Shown here one piece after another: positions 23,738 to 32,615 of a stretch of 37,515 nt of DNA (position 1 is the first letter of the stretch; every line of letters starts with the position of its first letter). Below the pieces are notes generated by a model that worked only from the letters and a program-made list of their open reading frames with translations, was not told where the DNA came from and searched no databases. Made by a program: the position numbers and the translations under genes. The stretch is from Chitinophagales bacterium. GTDB lineage: Bacteria > Bacteroidota > Bacteroidia > Chitinophagales > Saprospiraceae. Location of the stretch: positions 1 through 37,515 of the forward strand of contig JAIXKS010000026.1 of NCBI GenBank assembly GCA_026928325.1. The letters are read 5' to 3'.

Positions 23738-24889
23738 CTATTCTAGCAATTTTTCTAGATAATGTTGTTCTATTCCAAAAAAGTCTTTGATTTTTTGTAC
23801 TTGCTTCAAAGCTGTCTTATTGGGCTTTCCTTTTTTGCCGGTGATCATTAAGTTTTTTGGCGTATGTTCTGTGGAAATAAATTCGAAAACCTTAGATTGG
23901 TAGCCATTGGCTTCCATTAATAAGGCCCGAATGCCATCTGTGACTATTTCTGCTTGGCGTTCCTCCAATATTCCGTGTTGTAGGATTGGAGTAAGCAAAT
24001 TGTTGTGTTTAAAGTCGTTGCGGATTTGCTTATGACAGCATGGCGCTACTATGATATAGGTTGCCTTTCCTTGAATGCCTTTGGCGATGGCCATATCCGT
24101 GGCGATATCGCAAGCATGTAGGGCTATGACCATGTCGGTATCATCGGTATTCACCTGGTCGATATCTTTTTGCTGGAAGGTAAGGCCTACAAAACCATGT
24201 TTTGCCGCTACGTTATAACATAGGCCGATGATATCTTCTCGAACATCATAGCCGGTTATCTTACAGCGGATTTTCCGAGTATTGGTGAGAAAATCGTAAA
24301 GGGCGAAAGTTAGATATCCCTTGCCGCTCCCCATGTCGGCAATCGTAAGCATCGCTTCCTCAGGAACATCTTTTAGTAGATTGTCTATAATCTCGACATA
24401 TTTATTGATCTGCTTGTATTTGTCTTGTGCTTTATCATAGATTTTCCCGTCTTTTGAAGCCAAGCCCAAGTCTTGTAACCAAGGCGCACGCTCCGAGATG
24501 TATCTAAATTTAATATTATCGTGACTAGTATCAATTTTTACTTGGGTTGTTGTACCTTTTACGATGACAGTGGCCTTTCCTTTTTTACTTTGGAGTAAGG
24601 TGGTTTCTTCATTTTCAGTAAAAATAACGGCATTATAGAATTTATTACCCAATAGATCATCTAGCAATTCTTGCAATTGAATGTCTTCATAATTTTTGAC
24701 TTCATCTCGACGCTGATACCTATAAGTAACCGAAAACTGCAATTTGTTTTTGATAATCGCAGGCTTCAGATAGGCATTATTGATTGCTTTGTTTTGATGT
24801 CTTTTTTTAGAAAACGTTATTTTAAATTGAATATCCTCATTGAGGTAATCGAATATCTTCTGTAAAAATTGATTTTTATCTTGGCTCAC
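23738..24889 (-). CDS. SAM-dependent methyltransferase
   Basis: A 383-aa cytoplasmic protein. The C-terminal two thirds form a class I methyltransferase: motif I ADMGSGKGYLTFALYDF at 184-200, an acidic strand end GYDVRE at 213-218, DMVIALHACDIATDMAI at about 262-278, and APCCHKQ at 282-288. The HACD...APCCHKQ combination is that of the PF13679-type methyltransferases. The target is unknown; RNA or protein modification is possible. The N-terminal ~130 residues form a separate beta-rich domain. The start codon is GTG at 24889, since a stop lies only three codons upstream and no ATG is available. Confidence 0.88.
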   Translation of the reverse strand: MSQDKNQFLQKIFDYLNEDIQFKITFSKKRHQNKAINNAYLKPAIIKNKLQFSVTYRYQRRDEVKNYEDIQLQELLDDLLGNKFYNAVIFTENEETTLLQSKKGKATVIVKGTTTQVKIDTSHDNIKFRYISERAPWLQDLGLASKDGKIYDKAQDKYKQINKYVEIIDNLLKDVPEEAMLTIADMGSGKGYLTFALYDFLTNTRKIRCKITGYDVREDIIGLCYNVAAKHGFVGLTFQQKDIDQVNTDDTDMVIALHACDIATDMAIAKGIQGKATYIIVAPCCHKQIRNDFKHNNLLTPILQHGILEERQAEIVTDGIRALLMEANGYQSKVFEFISTEHTPKNLMITGKKGKPNKTALKQVQKIKDFFGIEQHYLEKLLE

Positions 24890-25075
24890 AATAGGTGTTT
24901 AATATATTTAAAGCAAAAAAACACGTGGATTGTTTATAATTTCGAATGGCAATATGCGGGTTTGTGTATAAACCAACTGGATTATTTATGGTTATGTTTA
25001 GGTATTCTTTGTGGTTAATGAATTCCGTAAGGATGATAACTGACCATTTTAGTGCGTAAATTTTAAAGCGTTTTC

Positions 25076-27034
25076 ATGGAAAAAGAGGATTTGACTGTTC
25101 CTTTATTGGATCGAGATTTATTTTTTGGTAATCCCGAGATATCCGGGGCACAAATTAGCCCTGATGGGAAGTATTTATCTTTTATGAAGGCCTATGAAGG
25201 CATCATGAATGTTTGGGTTAAAAAGCTTGAAGCGCCATTTGAAGAGGCACTTCCTTTGACGGATAGTAAAAGGCCCTTGTATGGATATTTTTGGAGCGAG
25301 GATGGGAAGTACATTTTGTATGTGAAAGATCAAGATGGCGATGAAAACATCAATGTTTTTGCTGTAAATCCCGATGAAGTCGGTACGGAAAGGATACCCA
25401 TTTCTCGAAATCTGACACCTAAAAAGGAAGTTACAGCACAAATCCTACATGTTAGTCAGGAAGACCCGGACTTGATGATGATTGCTTTGAATGATCGTGA
25501 TAAGGCGTGGCATGACTTATACGAATTGAGGATTTCTACCGGTGCGCTTGAACTGAAATACGAAAATACAAGTCGAATCACGGATTTCAATTTTGATTGG
25601 ACAGATCGGTTGCGCATTTTATATCGAACCGACGAACAAGGAAATACCACATTTTTGCGATTGAATACCGATGGGAGTTTATCGCCAATCTATGAAATCT
25701 CGGTAACAGAGACAGCCTATATTGCGGGTTGGAATGCGGATAATTCCGAATTTTACCTAGTAACTAATCGAGGTGATCTCGATAAACTTACGTTGTATTT
25801 GATGCATCCTGAGACGGAAAAGATGACTTTTTTGGAAAGCGACCCAGAGGATGCTGTTGACTTTGGTAGTCTGTCATTGGATCGCAATACCCGAAAGATG
25901 ATTTCTACGTCTTATACTAGGGATAAGACCAAACATTATTGGAAAGATCAGTCTTGGGAATCCATGTATAATAAAATCGAATTGCAGTTTCCGGATAGAG
26001 AAATTGCTTTTCTAAGTGCTTCCAAGGACTATAGCAAGTTTTTAGTTGCCGTTTATGGCGATAAATATGCATCTGAACATTATCTTTATGTTCGACAGAC
26101 CGACCAACTAAGCTACCAGTTTACGCCTCGACCTAACTTAAAGGTCGTCGAAAATGCGCTAGCTAGTATGCAACCGATACATTATACAAGTAGTGATGGA
26201 TTGAAGATTCCGGCTTATCTGACGCTGCCAGCCAACCATCATCCCATAGGACTTCCGACTGTTATTTTAGTCCATGGAGGGCCGAAAGGACCAAGAGATT
26301 ATTGGGGTTATCATCCCGAAGTCCAATTTTTGGCCAACCGTGGATATGCCGTTTTGCAACCTAACTTTAGAGCTAGCGGTGGCTTTGGAAAGGCATTTAT
26401 GAATGCAGGAGATTTGCAATGGGGAAAATTGATGCAAGATGACATCACATACGGTGTTCAATATTTAATAGAGCAGGGTATTGCAGATCCGGATCGCATC
26501 GCCATTATGGGAGGAAGTTACGGTGGATATGCTACTTTGGCCGGATTAGCATTTACACCTGAGATTTATGCGTGTGGCGTGGATATAGTGGGGCCAAGCA
26601 ATATTTTTACTTTACTAGAATCAATTCCTCCGTATTGGGAATCAGGGAGAGCGTTCCTATATGGTATGGTTGGCGACCCTAATACGGAAGCAGGCCAACA
26701 GAGGATTCGTGAAGCAAGTCCATTATATCGTGTCGATCAGATTATTAAGCCGCTTCTGATTATCCAAGGTGCCAATGATCCTCGCGTAAAACAAGCCGAG
26801 GCAGATCAAATAGTGATAGCTTTGCGGGAGAAAGGCAAAAAAGTGGATTACTTGCTTGCAAAGGACGAAGGTCACGGATTTGCAAAACCGAACAATCGAA
26901 TGGCCATGTATGCCGAAGTGGAAAAATTCTTGGCGGATACCATCGGTGGTCGGCATCAAGACACCATGAATGAGGATGTTCGATCATCTCTTGAGAATAT
27001 GCGGGTAGATGTCAACACAGTGCAACATCCGTAA
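25076..27034 (+). CDS. S9 family prolyl oligopeptidase / acyl-aminoacyl peptidase
   Basis: A 652-aa serine peptidase without a signal peptide, so probably cytoplasmic. A seven-bladed propeller-like N-domain (about 15-370, with blades such as [20 protein letters not shown]) is followed by an alpha/beta-hydrolase domain (about 385-625). The catalytic triad is complete: S481 in GGSYGGY, D568 in GANDPR, H600 in DEGHGF; the oxyanion loop is [13 protein letters not shown]. Such enzymes trim short peptides, often after proline or from acylated N-termini. It lies divergently from the methyltransferase gene with a 186-bp gap. A C-terminal tail of ~25 residues is not part of the usual fold. Confidence 0.93.
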   Translation: MEKEDLTVPLLDRDLFFGNPEISGAQISPDGKYLSFMKAYEGIMNVWVKKLEAPFEEALPLTDSKRPLYGYFWSEDGKYILYVKDQDGDENINVFAVNPDEVGTERIPISRNLTPKKEVTAQILHVSQEDPDLMMIALNDRDKAWHDLYELRISTGALELKYENTSRITDFNFDWTDRLRILYRTDEQGNTTFLRLNTDGSLSPIYEISVTETAYIAGWNADNSEFYLVTNRGDLDKLTLYLMHPETEKMTFLESDPEDAVDFGSLSLDRNTRKMISTSYTRDKTKHYWKDQSWESMYNKIELQFPDREIAFLSASKDYSKFLVAVYGDKYASEHYLYVRQTDQLSYQFTPRPNLKVVENALASMQPIHYTSSDGLKIPAYLTLPANHHPIGLPTVILVHGGPKGPRDYWGYHPEVQFLANRGYAVLQPNFRASGGFGKAFMNAGDLQWGKLMQDDITYGVQYLIEQGIADPDRIAIMGGSYGGYATLAGLAFTPEIYACGVDIVGPSNIFTLLESIPPYWESGRAFLYGMVGDPNTEAGQQRIREASPLYRVDQIIKPLLIIQGANDPRVKQAEADQIVIALREKGKKVDYLLAKDEGHGFAKPNNRMAMYAEVEKFLADTIGGRHQDTMNEDVRSSLENMRVDVNTVQHP

Positions 27035-27112
27035 AGTTTCAAGTGGTCAATCGCCAGAGATATAATTCACTTGTACGTCTATTGTAGTTAGGTGGGTTGG
27101 GCTTTCGCCAAA

Positions 27113-27880
27113 TTAGATATTGATTGTTAGCTTATCAAATGCAGGATGTATATGTTTTGGGCATTTTGCTAGTAATTGTTCATGAGGTCCTAGGGTATGC
27201 GATAGATGAGTAAAATAGGTTTGCTTTGCGCCAATCTTTTGTGCCATCTCTACCGCTTCATCAAAGGTAAAATGCGAATAGTGTTGATGAAATTGAAGTG
27301 CATTTAGAACCAAGACGTCTAAACCATGAAGTAGCGATAATGCCTGATCATCCAAATAGGAGGCATCCGTAATGTAAGCAAATCGATCGATTCGATAGCC
27401 TAATATCGGCAATTTCCCATGCATCACGCCAATGGTTTGTACTTCAACATGAGGCAAAATAGGATATAATTTATTTTCTGAAATTGGATAGCAGGTGAGC
27501 CGTGGCGCTCCTGGATATGGTTCAGGAGCGAAAATGTAAGCAAATTTCATTTTTAAGTCATCTATCACCCGTTGAGGTGCATAAAGTGGCAACTTACCGC
27601 CTTGCATAAAATTATAAGGCCGAATATCATCCAAACCAGCGATATGGTCATTATGCTCGTGTGTAATCAGAAGTGCATCCAATCTAGGTATCTTATTCGT
27701 GAGCATCTGTTGCCTAAAGTCCGGACCAGCATCGATGACGATGTATTGGTTAGATATTTCTATGATGACGGAAGAACGAAGCCTTTGATCCCGAGTATCT
27801 TCGGACGTACACGTATCACAAGTGCATCCGATGACCGGAACGCCCTGAGAAGTACCTGTACCAAGAAATGTGATACGCAT
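27113..27880 (-). CDS. MBL-fold metallo-hydrolase, PhnP-like
   Basis: A 255-aa metallo-beta-lactamase-fold hydrolase. The dinuclear metal motif H74-E-H76-N-D78-H79 is intact, with D50 in VIDAGPDFR and later HxH elements (FTHLSH). The N-terminal C19-T-C21-D-T-C24 matches the structural zinc site of PhnP-type cyclic phosphodiesterases, and LGTGTSQGVPVIGC is typical of this branch. It probably hydrolyses a phosphodiester such as a cyclic ribose phosphate or nucleotide; no phn genes are nearby. The gene follows the 91-aa gene at 27896 by 15 nt, so the two are cotranscribed. Confidence 0.9.
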   Translation of the reverse strand: MRITFLGTGTSQGVPVIGCTCDTCTSEDTRDQRLRSSVIIEISNQYIVIDAGPDFRQQMLTNKIPRLDALLITHEHNDHIAGLDDIRPYNFMQGGKLPLYAPQRVIDDLKMKFAYIFAPEPYPGAPRLTCYPISENKLYPILPHVEVQTIGVMHGKLPILGYRIDRFAYITDASYLDDQALSLLHGLDVLVLNALQFHQHYSHFTFDEAVEMAQKIGAKQTYFTHLSHTLGPHEQLLAKCPKHIHPAFDKLTINI

Positions 27881-27895
27881 GGATATTGGAATATT

Positions 27896-28171
27896 TTAAA
27901 GCGTGTTTAAATGTGTTTTTAAAAGATTCTTATAAAACTGTTTGGATTTGTCCGATAAGATCGAATCGTCTTCTAAAATGACTTCTAAGATATCCAGCAA
28001 AATACCTACGCGCCCATCTGTATCAAAAAATTTATTGACAACAACGACGTTATTATTTTGCACAATACAATAGCTTGAATTGAAATTGCCTTTTTCGTAT
28101 CTGACAACATAATTCAATTCTTTAAATAATTGTTCGAGCTTTAATAACGTTGGTTTGGTATATTTATGCAT
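27896..28171 (-). CDS. conserved hypothetical small protein
   Basis: 91 aa from the ATG at 28171 (MHKYTKPTLLKLEQLF). The longer frame to 28207 runs into the -7 box. Soluble, with LNYVVRYEKGNFNSSYCIV, QNNNVVVVNKFFDTDGRVG and ILLDILEVILEDDS, followed by a C-terminal helix. Small proteins of this look occur in many Bacteroidota without a known role. First gene of a two-gene unit with the PhnP-like hydrolase. Confidence 0.75.
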   Translation of the reverse strand: MHKYTKPTLLKLEQLFKELNYVVRYEKGNFNSSYCIVQNNNVVVVNKFFDTDGRVGILLDILEVILEDDSILSDKSKQFYKNLLKTHLNTL

Positions 28172-28204
28172 ACCTTTATAGATTTTATTAATACATTTGC
28201 AACA

Positions 28205-28212
28205 CAAAGATA
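28205..28212 (-). promoter_or_regulatory. -7 box of the two-gene hydrolase unit
   Basis: TATCTTTG on the minus strand, exact TAnnTTTG match, 34 nt upstream of the ATG at 28171. No TTG at the expected -33 distance. Confidence 0.45.
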
Positions 28213-28298
28213 AGGTTTGAAGTTTATGAAGTGGGCATTTTGATTTTTTAAATTGATTTTTTGCCGATTTTATTAAGAAGTGAGATAATCCATTTTAT

Positions 28299-28889
28299 AT
28301 GAAGCAGTTGATTTTTTTTACATTTTGCATCCTATTGTGCTACAGTAGTGAGGTTGTTGGGCAACGATTTAAAGCTGCGGCTATCATTGGTGCGAATGCT
28401 GCACAGATAGATGGAGACTCCTTATATGGATTTGAACGCATCGGACTTACAGTAGGCGGACGCTTGTCCTATGCCAATGAAAAATCTTGGGATGTCGCCT
28501 TGGAAATGTTGTATAGCCAACGTGGATCTGCGGATGGCCTATTGAAGAAAAATTCCGATCGAGGGATTGCCTTGCATTATCTAGAGATTCCGCTCCTTTT
28601 CAGCTTGCGAGATTGGTATATTGAAGATGGAAAATACTATAAAGTTCGTGCTGAAGGTGGTTTTTCTTACGGACAATTGTTTCAAACGGATGCAGTTGGC
28701 TACAATGTGGACGAACTTAAAAAATATGATATTAGCTGGATCGTAGGTGCTGGTGTCAATTTTACGAGAATGTTTGGTATGTCGCTCCGATATACGTCCT
28801 CTTTGGTAGATTTGAATCCCAATGCATTGCTGGAAGGCAGTAGATTTAAGAGCTACTTTATTACCTTACGTGGAGAAATTAATTTTTAA
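28299..28889 (+). CDS. porin-family outer-membrane beta-barrel protein
   Basis: A 196-aa barrel of the PorT/OMP_b-brl_2 type. Signal peptide to about residue 21 (VVGQ), then eight or so amphipathic strands with aromatic girdles: RLSYANEKSWDVALEMLY, LEIPLLFSLRDWY, YYKVRAEGGFSYGQLF, ISWIVGAGVNFTRMFG, MSLRYTSSLVDL. The last strand YFITLRGEINF ends in Phe, as the assembly machinery requires. It lies 14 nt before the next gene and is probably coexpressed with that lipoprotein. Confidence 0.87.
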   Translation: MKQLIFFTFCILLCYSSEVVGQRFKAAAIIGANAAQIDGDSLYGFERIGLTVGGRLSYANEKSWDVALEMLYSQRGSADGLLKKNSDRGIALHYLEIPLLFSLRDWYIEDGKYYKVRAEGGFSYGQLFQTDAVGYNVDELKKYDISWIVGAGVNFTRMFGMSLRYTSSLVDLNPNALLEGSRFKSYFITLRGEINF

Positions 28890-28903
28890 ACAATTATATA
28901 CTG

Positions 28904-29398
28904 ATGATGCGATTTTTTGGATTGTTTTTTATTTTAGGTCTTTTGTTGAATGTCGGGTGTAAATCGGACAATAAGCCCGCTTCACCTACAACGCAAGTTC
29001 AAGATAATGTGGATATGTCTTCACCTGAGATTCCGGGAGTTCCAGAAGAAGTTATGCTTCGGCTGATTAATGAATGTACATTTATTGATTATATTTTTAG
29101 TCAGTTGCCATTTTCATTAAGTCAGGACGAACCACCTAGCATCAAGCAAAATATACTCTTTATAGACTATACCAAGCCTGTAGGGCGCATACCTAAACAT
29201 TGCAAACCAGATGGACGGAAGTTTTTCCAAATCCAAGGAGAAATCGTGTATGATGTGGATGTATATATCCTCAACGGATGTAATTTTTACGTCTTTGTTG
29301 ATAAGGAAAATAAGCCGATGTATGCCAATTATATCACGCCAGAAGGTATGAACTTTTACAACAATACCATCAAGCAAGCTGAGGGAATGATGAAGTAA
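28904..29398 (+). CDS. putative lipoprotein
   Basis: A 164-aa predicted lipoprotein (LLLNVGC, Cys19, then KSDNKP). A disordered Pro/Ser/Thr linker leads to a compact domain: PEEVMLRLINECTFIDYIFS, FFQIQGEIVYDVDVYILNG, CNFYVFVDKENKPMYANYIT. The Asn-Glu-Cys-Thr and Asn-Gly-Cys could form a disulfide. No family recognised. Second gene of a pair with the barrel gene upstream. Confidence 0.7.
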   Translation: MMRFFGLFFILGLLLNVGCKSDNKPASPTTQVQDNVDMSSPEIPGVPEEVMLRLINECTFIDYIFSQLPFSLSQDEPPSIKQNILFIDYTKPVGRIPKHCKPDGRKFFQIQGEIVYDVDVYILNGCNFYVFVDKENKPMYANYITPEGMNFYNNTIKQAEGMMK

Positions 29399-29458
29399 TA
29401 AGAGGGTTTTTGTCTTTAAATCACTAATAATTAATAAACTATAATTGGCGATTATTTG

Positions 29459-30190
29459 TTATGTGTTAGCCATTGAAGTTGTTTTGAAATAGAAGCCGGC
29501 GGCAAGACCAAATACAAAACCTCCGATGTGTGTCCACCATGCGACGCTGTCATCTCCTTGAAATGTACTTGATAAGGAGCCGATACCATAAAATAATTGT
29601 TGGAAAAACCAGATTCCTAGAAAGGCTATGGCCGGTAAGTAAAAGGACCTAAAAAGAAACATGACTAGGATCTTGATTTTTGATTTTGGAAACATCACCA
29701 AGTAAGCGCCTAGGACTGCCGCTATGGCTCCGCTAGCTCCAAGCGTCGGAATCGCAGCTGTAGCAATTTGGATTGTTTCGTCATCACAAGGTACCAACAT
29801 AGAGCATGGCAAACATTGTATTTGAGATAGATCTGTACTGTAGGTGCTAAAATAAATATGTGCAAAATTGGCGATGATACCTCCTATGATGTAGAAGATT
29901 GCAAATTTTAAACTACCGATTTTTGCTTCAATGTTATCCGCAAATACCCACAAAAACACCATGTTTCCAATGAGATGGAGCCAGCTACCATGCAAAAACA
30001 TACTTGAGATCATGGTATAAGATTGGTTGCCTTGAAGGATTTCAAACGGAACAGCGGAAAACTCACAAATTAGATTGCCCGGCGTGATGTATTGAATGAT
30101 GAATATGATCGTATTCAGAACGATGAGCGAATAGCTGACATAGGGCTTATGTCCGTCGATAACTTGTGTGTCTCCTATCGGAAATATCAT
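29459..30190 (-). CDS. rhomboid-family intramembrane serine protease
   Basis: 243 aa with six or seven membrane segments. The catalytic serine is S153 in GASG and the histidine H221 in HIGGFVFGLAAGF; oxyanion-side H67 and N76 are in HGSWLHLIGNMVF. So a complete rhomboid that should cleave transmembrane segments of other proteins. An insert with several Cys (QCLPCSMLVPC, about 125-135) lies in the loop before the catalytic helix, which is unusual and may bind metal or form disulfides. Convergent with the lipoprotein gene upstream; own transcription unit. Confidence 0.93.
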   Translation of the reverse strand: MIFPIGDTQVIDGHKPYVSYSLIVLNTIIFIIQYITPGNLICEFSAVPFEILQGNQSYTMISSMFLHGSWLHLIGNMVFLWVFADNIEAKIGSLKFAIFYIIGGIIANFAHIYFSTYSTDLSQIQCLPCSMLVPCDDETIQIATAAIPTLGASGAIAAVLGAYLVMFPKSKIKILVMFLFRSFYLPAIAFLGIWFFQQLFYGIGSLSSTFQGDDSVAWWTHIGGFVFGLAAGFYFKTTSMANT

Positions 30191-30312
30191 GTTTTTTGAT
30201 AGTTGGTTAATAATTGATGATCTTGTAAATGGAAATTGCCCGTTTTATGTAAATGCTACAAGCTATTCGATACGAACTCAATTTTTCGATTGAACAATGA
30301 TTGATATGCGGA

Positions 30313-30359
30313 CAAAAAAAGACGCCTGTCTAATAATTCTTTAATTAAATAGACAGGCG
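30313..30359 (-). terminator. rho-independent terminator of the 30402 lipoprotein gene
   Basis: CGCCTGTCTA (30323-30332) and TAGACAGGCG (30350-30359) make a perfect 10-bp stem with a 17-nt loop. On the minus strand a T tract follows (complement of 30314-30320), 43 nt after the stop. Confidence 0.88.
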
Positions 30360-30401
30360 GTTCCCATTTACGAATAAATATGGCCTATGCCACATTCTTT
30401 T

Positions 30402-31352
30402 TTACAGTTTATTCAAAACTGCTTTTATATTTTCTAGCGTCATTGCTGACCCATTGATAGCAATTCTAGTATCCTTACCTAATATAGCATTAGTCATGCC
30501 AAAATAATATTCATCTTCAGATATTTGGCTAATGACGACCATTTTACCATCTATATTATGATCAAAAATACCTTTTTGAGTATAAAACTTTTGGGTAGTT
30601 TGGTCGTAATCGAGCTTAACAACCATATTTATTTGGCTCGCTATAAAATAGACCATGGAATTAGAATTGGTTAATCCTTTAGGTAAATCCACGGTACATT
30701 GCGTTTGGATTTCTCCTTTATTTCCTAGAGGCTTGCCTAGTAATATTTGATCTTCAGCTTGTGTAAGGCTGAGTTTATAACCTTTGATTTCTTTTTTTGG
30801 TTGCCCATCTTCATGAATAGTCCAATTTCCATAAGCTAGCTCACTCGTTAGGGCAGAAGATAGATTCCATTGTCCATTTGGGCTGTCTGTATTAAGCGTA
30901 TAAACCATCACATCAGGCATGCTTGAGGCAGCCGGAAAATAAATGGTCAATGGTTCAGTCAATTTTATGCTTTCATTATCTTTGGATAATTTCAAGTAAA
31001 AAACACGTTCGCTATTGATCCAACTATTATGGGTTGTGGTTTCAGGACAAGTCATGAGCCCTGTTTTGGGCGCTGTATATTCTTTAAAGTCTATTTTAAT
31101 TTTGCCTGCTAATGGCACATTATTATGCTTGATGATTTTATTTTCTGGAAAGACGAGACTAATTTCTCCGGGCAGGGAGATATGATCCTGTTCATCTATA
31201 TTTACTAGAAAAGATTCAGGGGAACCTACTAAACTTGCTAAAAACAAGTCATTATTAATCATGTATTGCTGATTAGGAATAAAAACCACTCTATCTTCAT
31301 AACACGAAGATAAAAACACGATTAACAAGCTAAAAATACATAAATTTCTCAA
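30402..31352 (-). CDS. lipoprotein of unknown function
   Basis: A 316-aa lipoprotein with lipobox FLSSC (Cys17). The mature part begins with a beta domain in which GEISLVFPENKII, VPLAGKIKIDFKEYT and SIKLTEPLTIYFPAA recall the ZU5-like domain that many Bacteroidota surface proteins carry. A second beta domain and a C-terminal helix follow. The start codon is TTG at 31352, because a stop sits two codons upstream and no ATG fits. Its promoter region is cut short by the IS30 element, whose end lies 106 bp upstream, so expression may be altered. Confidence 0.72.
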   Translation of the reverse strand: MRNLCIFSLLIVFLSSCYEDRVVFIPNQQYMINNDLFLASLVGSPESFLVNIDEQDHISLPGEISLVFPENKIIKHNNVPLAGKIKIDFKEYTAPKTGLMTCPETTTHNSWINSERVFYLKLSKDNESIKLTEPLTIYFPAASSMPDVMVYTLNTDSPNGQWNLSSALTSELAYGNWTIHEDGQPKKEIKGYKLSLTQAEDQILLGKPLGNKGEIQTQCTVDLPKGLTNSNSMVYFIASQINMVVKLDYDQTTQKFYTQKGIFDHNIDGKMVVISQISEDEYYFGMTNAILGKDTRIAINGSAMTLENIKAVLNKL

Positions 31353-31459
31353 GTTCTAAATTTTATTAAGGCTTCTACATATAAGATGACTTAAAAGTCA
31401 ATAACGTTGCCTGCACATAAAATAAATTTATTATTTAGCGTAAATTTATACCGGCGGAT

Positions 31460-32440
31460 TCAAGTCATAAATGCAACTTTTCCGTCATTATTAATTAAAT
31501 GCAAATGTACTTGATTTGGAGATAAAAATCCAAATCTTTTTCTTGGTCTATTGTTTAGTTTATCTTCTACATATTCGATATCATCATTTGTGATTAAATT
31601 AAAGTCGTAATTCTTTGGGAAATACTGTCTTACCAACCCATTAAAGTTTTCATTTGCTCCTCTTTCCCAACTATGATAAGGTCTTGCGAAGAAATAATCT
31701 ATCTCCAATTCTGTTGCGATTTCTTTGTGTAAAGCAAATTCTTTTCCATTATCGGAGGTAATGGTTTTCAAAAAGGACTTCCATTCTGTAAGGATTTCAA
31801 TTGCCTTTTGCTTGGTCTCTTCCGATGACTTTGACTCTAATAATGCCATTTTTGCTTTTCCTGTTACCCTGTCATTTGCCGTCAATATTGCCCTTTTGTG
31901 ATTTTTCCCAATTACTAAATCTATTTCCACATCTCCTATTCTGACTTTTTCTTCTACTATTTTAGGTCGATTTTCAATACTTACTTTATCAGGAATTTGC
32001 CCCCGTTTATCCTTTGAAGCTCCTCTTTTACGGTATCTTTTGCCCTTTGTCCGCAAGTGTGTGTAAAGATTGCCGCCCTGTCTTTTGTCTGACCAAATAT
32101 GTTGGTAAATTCGCTCTATTGACACGCAATCGTCTCCTTGAAGTTTAGAAAATCCTACGACTTGCTCCGGACTGTAATCTTGTCGGAGTAATTCTTCTAC
32201 ATTTTCCTGAATTTCAGCGGTAAATCTGATTTTCTTCTTTTTTGTTTTATGCCTGTTAGCACATTTTCTTTCCGCCAATTCGGCTTTGTACTTACCACTT
32301 CTTTGGTCACAATTCCTTTTCAGTTCTCTACTCACAACTGACTTATCCCGATTAATTCTTTTAGCTATTTCACTTTGTGAAAAACCTTCTTCTTTTAATA
32401 CTTGAATTGTGTATCTTTGTGCTACGGTTAAATGTCCCAT
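31460..32440 (-). CDS. IS30-family transposase
   Basis: A 326-aa full-length DDE transposase. The N-terminal helix-turn-helix is the IS30 type (LTVAQRYTIQVLKEEGFSQS, then EIAKRINRDKSVVSRELKRN). The catalytic triad is D174 (VEIDLVIGK), D230 (TITSDNGKEF) and E264 (RGANENFNGL), with the 33-residue D-E spacing of this family. Nothing is missing, so the element is probably active. The last codons lie in the left inverted repeat. Confidence 0.95.
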   Translation of the reverse strand: MGHLTVAQRYTIQVLKEEGFSQSEIAKRINRDKSVVSRELKRNCDQRSGKYKAELAERKCANRHKTKKKKIRFTAEIQENVEELLRQDYSPEQVVGFSKLQGDDCVSIERIYQHIWSDKRQGGNLYTHLRTKGKRYRKRGASKDKRGQIPDKVSIENRPKIVEEKVRIGDVEIDLVIGKNHKRAILTANDRVTGKAKMALLESKSSEETKQKAIEILTEWKSFLKTITSDNGKEFALHKEIATELEIDYFFARPYHSWERGANENFNGLVRQYFPKNYDFNLITNDDIEYVEDKLNNRPRKRFGFLSPNQVHLHLINNDGKVAFMT

Positions 32441-32484
32441 TTATTGCGAATTTTGGACGAGGAGCAAAATGAGGAAATTTTACC

Positions 32485-32527
32485 ATTCAGAAAAGGAGAG
32501 GAGAGTTTTTCTCTTCTCTTTTCTGAA
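32485..32527. other. long hairpin in the IS30 leader
   Basis: TTCAGAAAAGGAGAGGAGAG, then TTTTT, then CTCTTCTCTTTTCTGAA: about 17 pairs with a bulge and a mismatch, upstream of the transposase start and inside the element. The U tract is not placed for termination in either direction; it may block translation from read-through transcripts. Confidence 0.6.
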
Positions 32528-32615
32528 AAAAATTATCCCTTATTTCTTTCCTACCAAAAGTTGCATTTATTAGTTGAACTCAAGACCTTTAAAAAGAATT
32601 ACAAACCTTTTTTGA

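Larger units (their letters stand above)
31459..32578 (-). mobile_element. IS30-family insertion sequence
   Basis: A complete ~1.12-kb element with 23-bp imperfect terminal inverted repeats. The left end (31459-31481) and the complement of the right end (32556-32578) share ATAAATGCAACTTTT and most of the outer bases (TTCAAGTC against TTCAACTA). One transposase gene, read on the minus strand, runs into the left repeat. No target duplication is obvious outside the ends. It sits between a lipoprotein gene and the 3' end of the anti-sigma/barrel gene, disrupting neither ORF. Confidence 0.88.
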
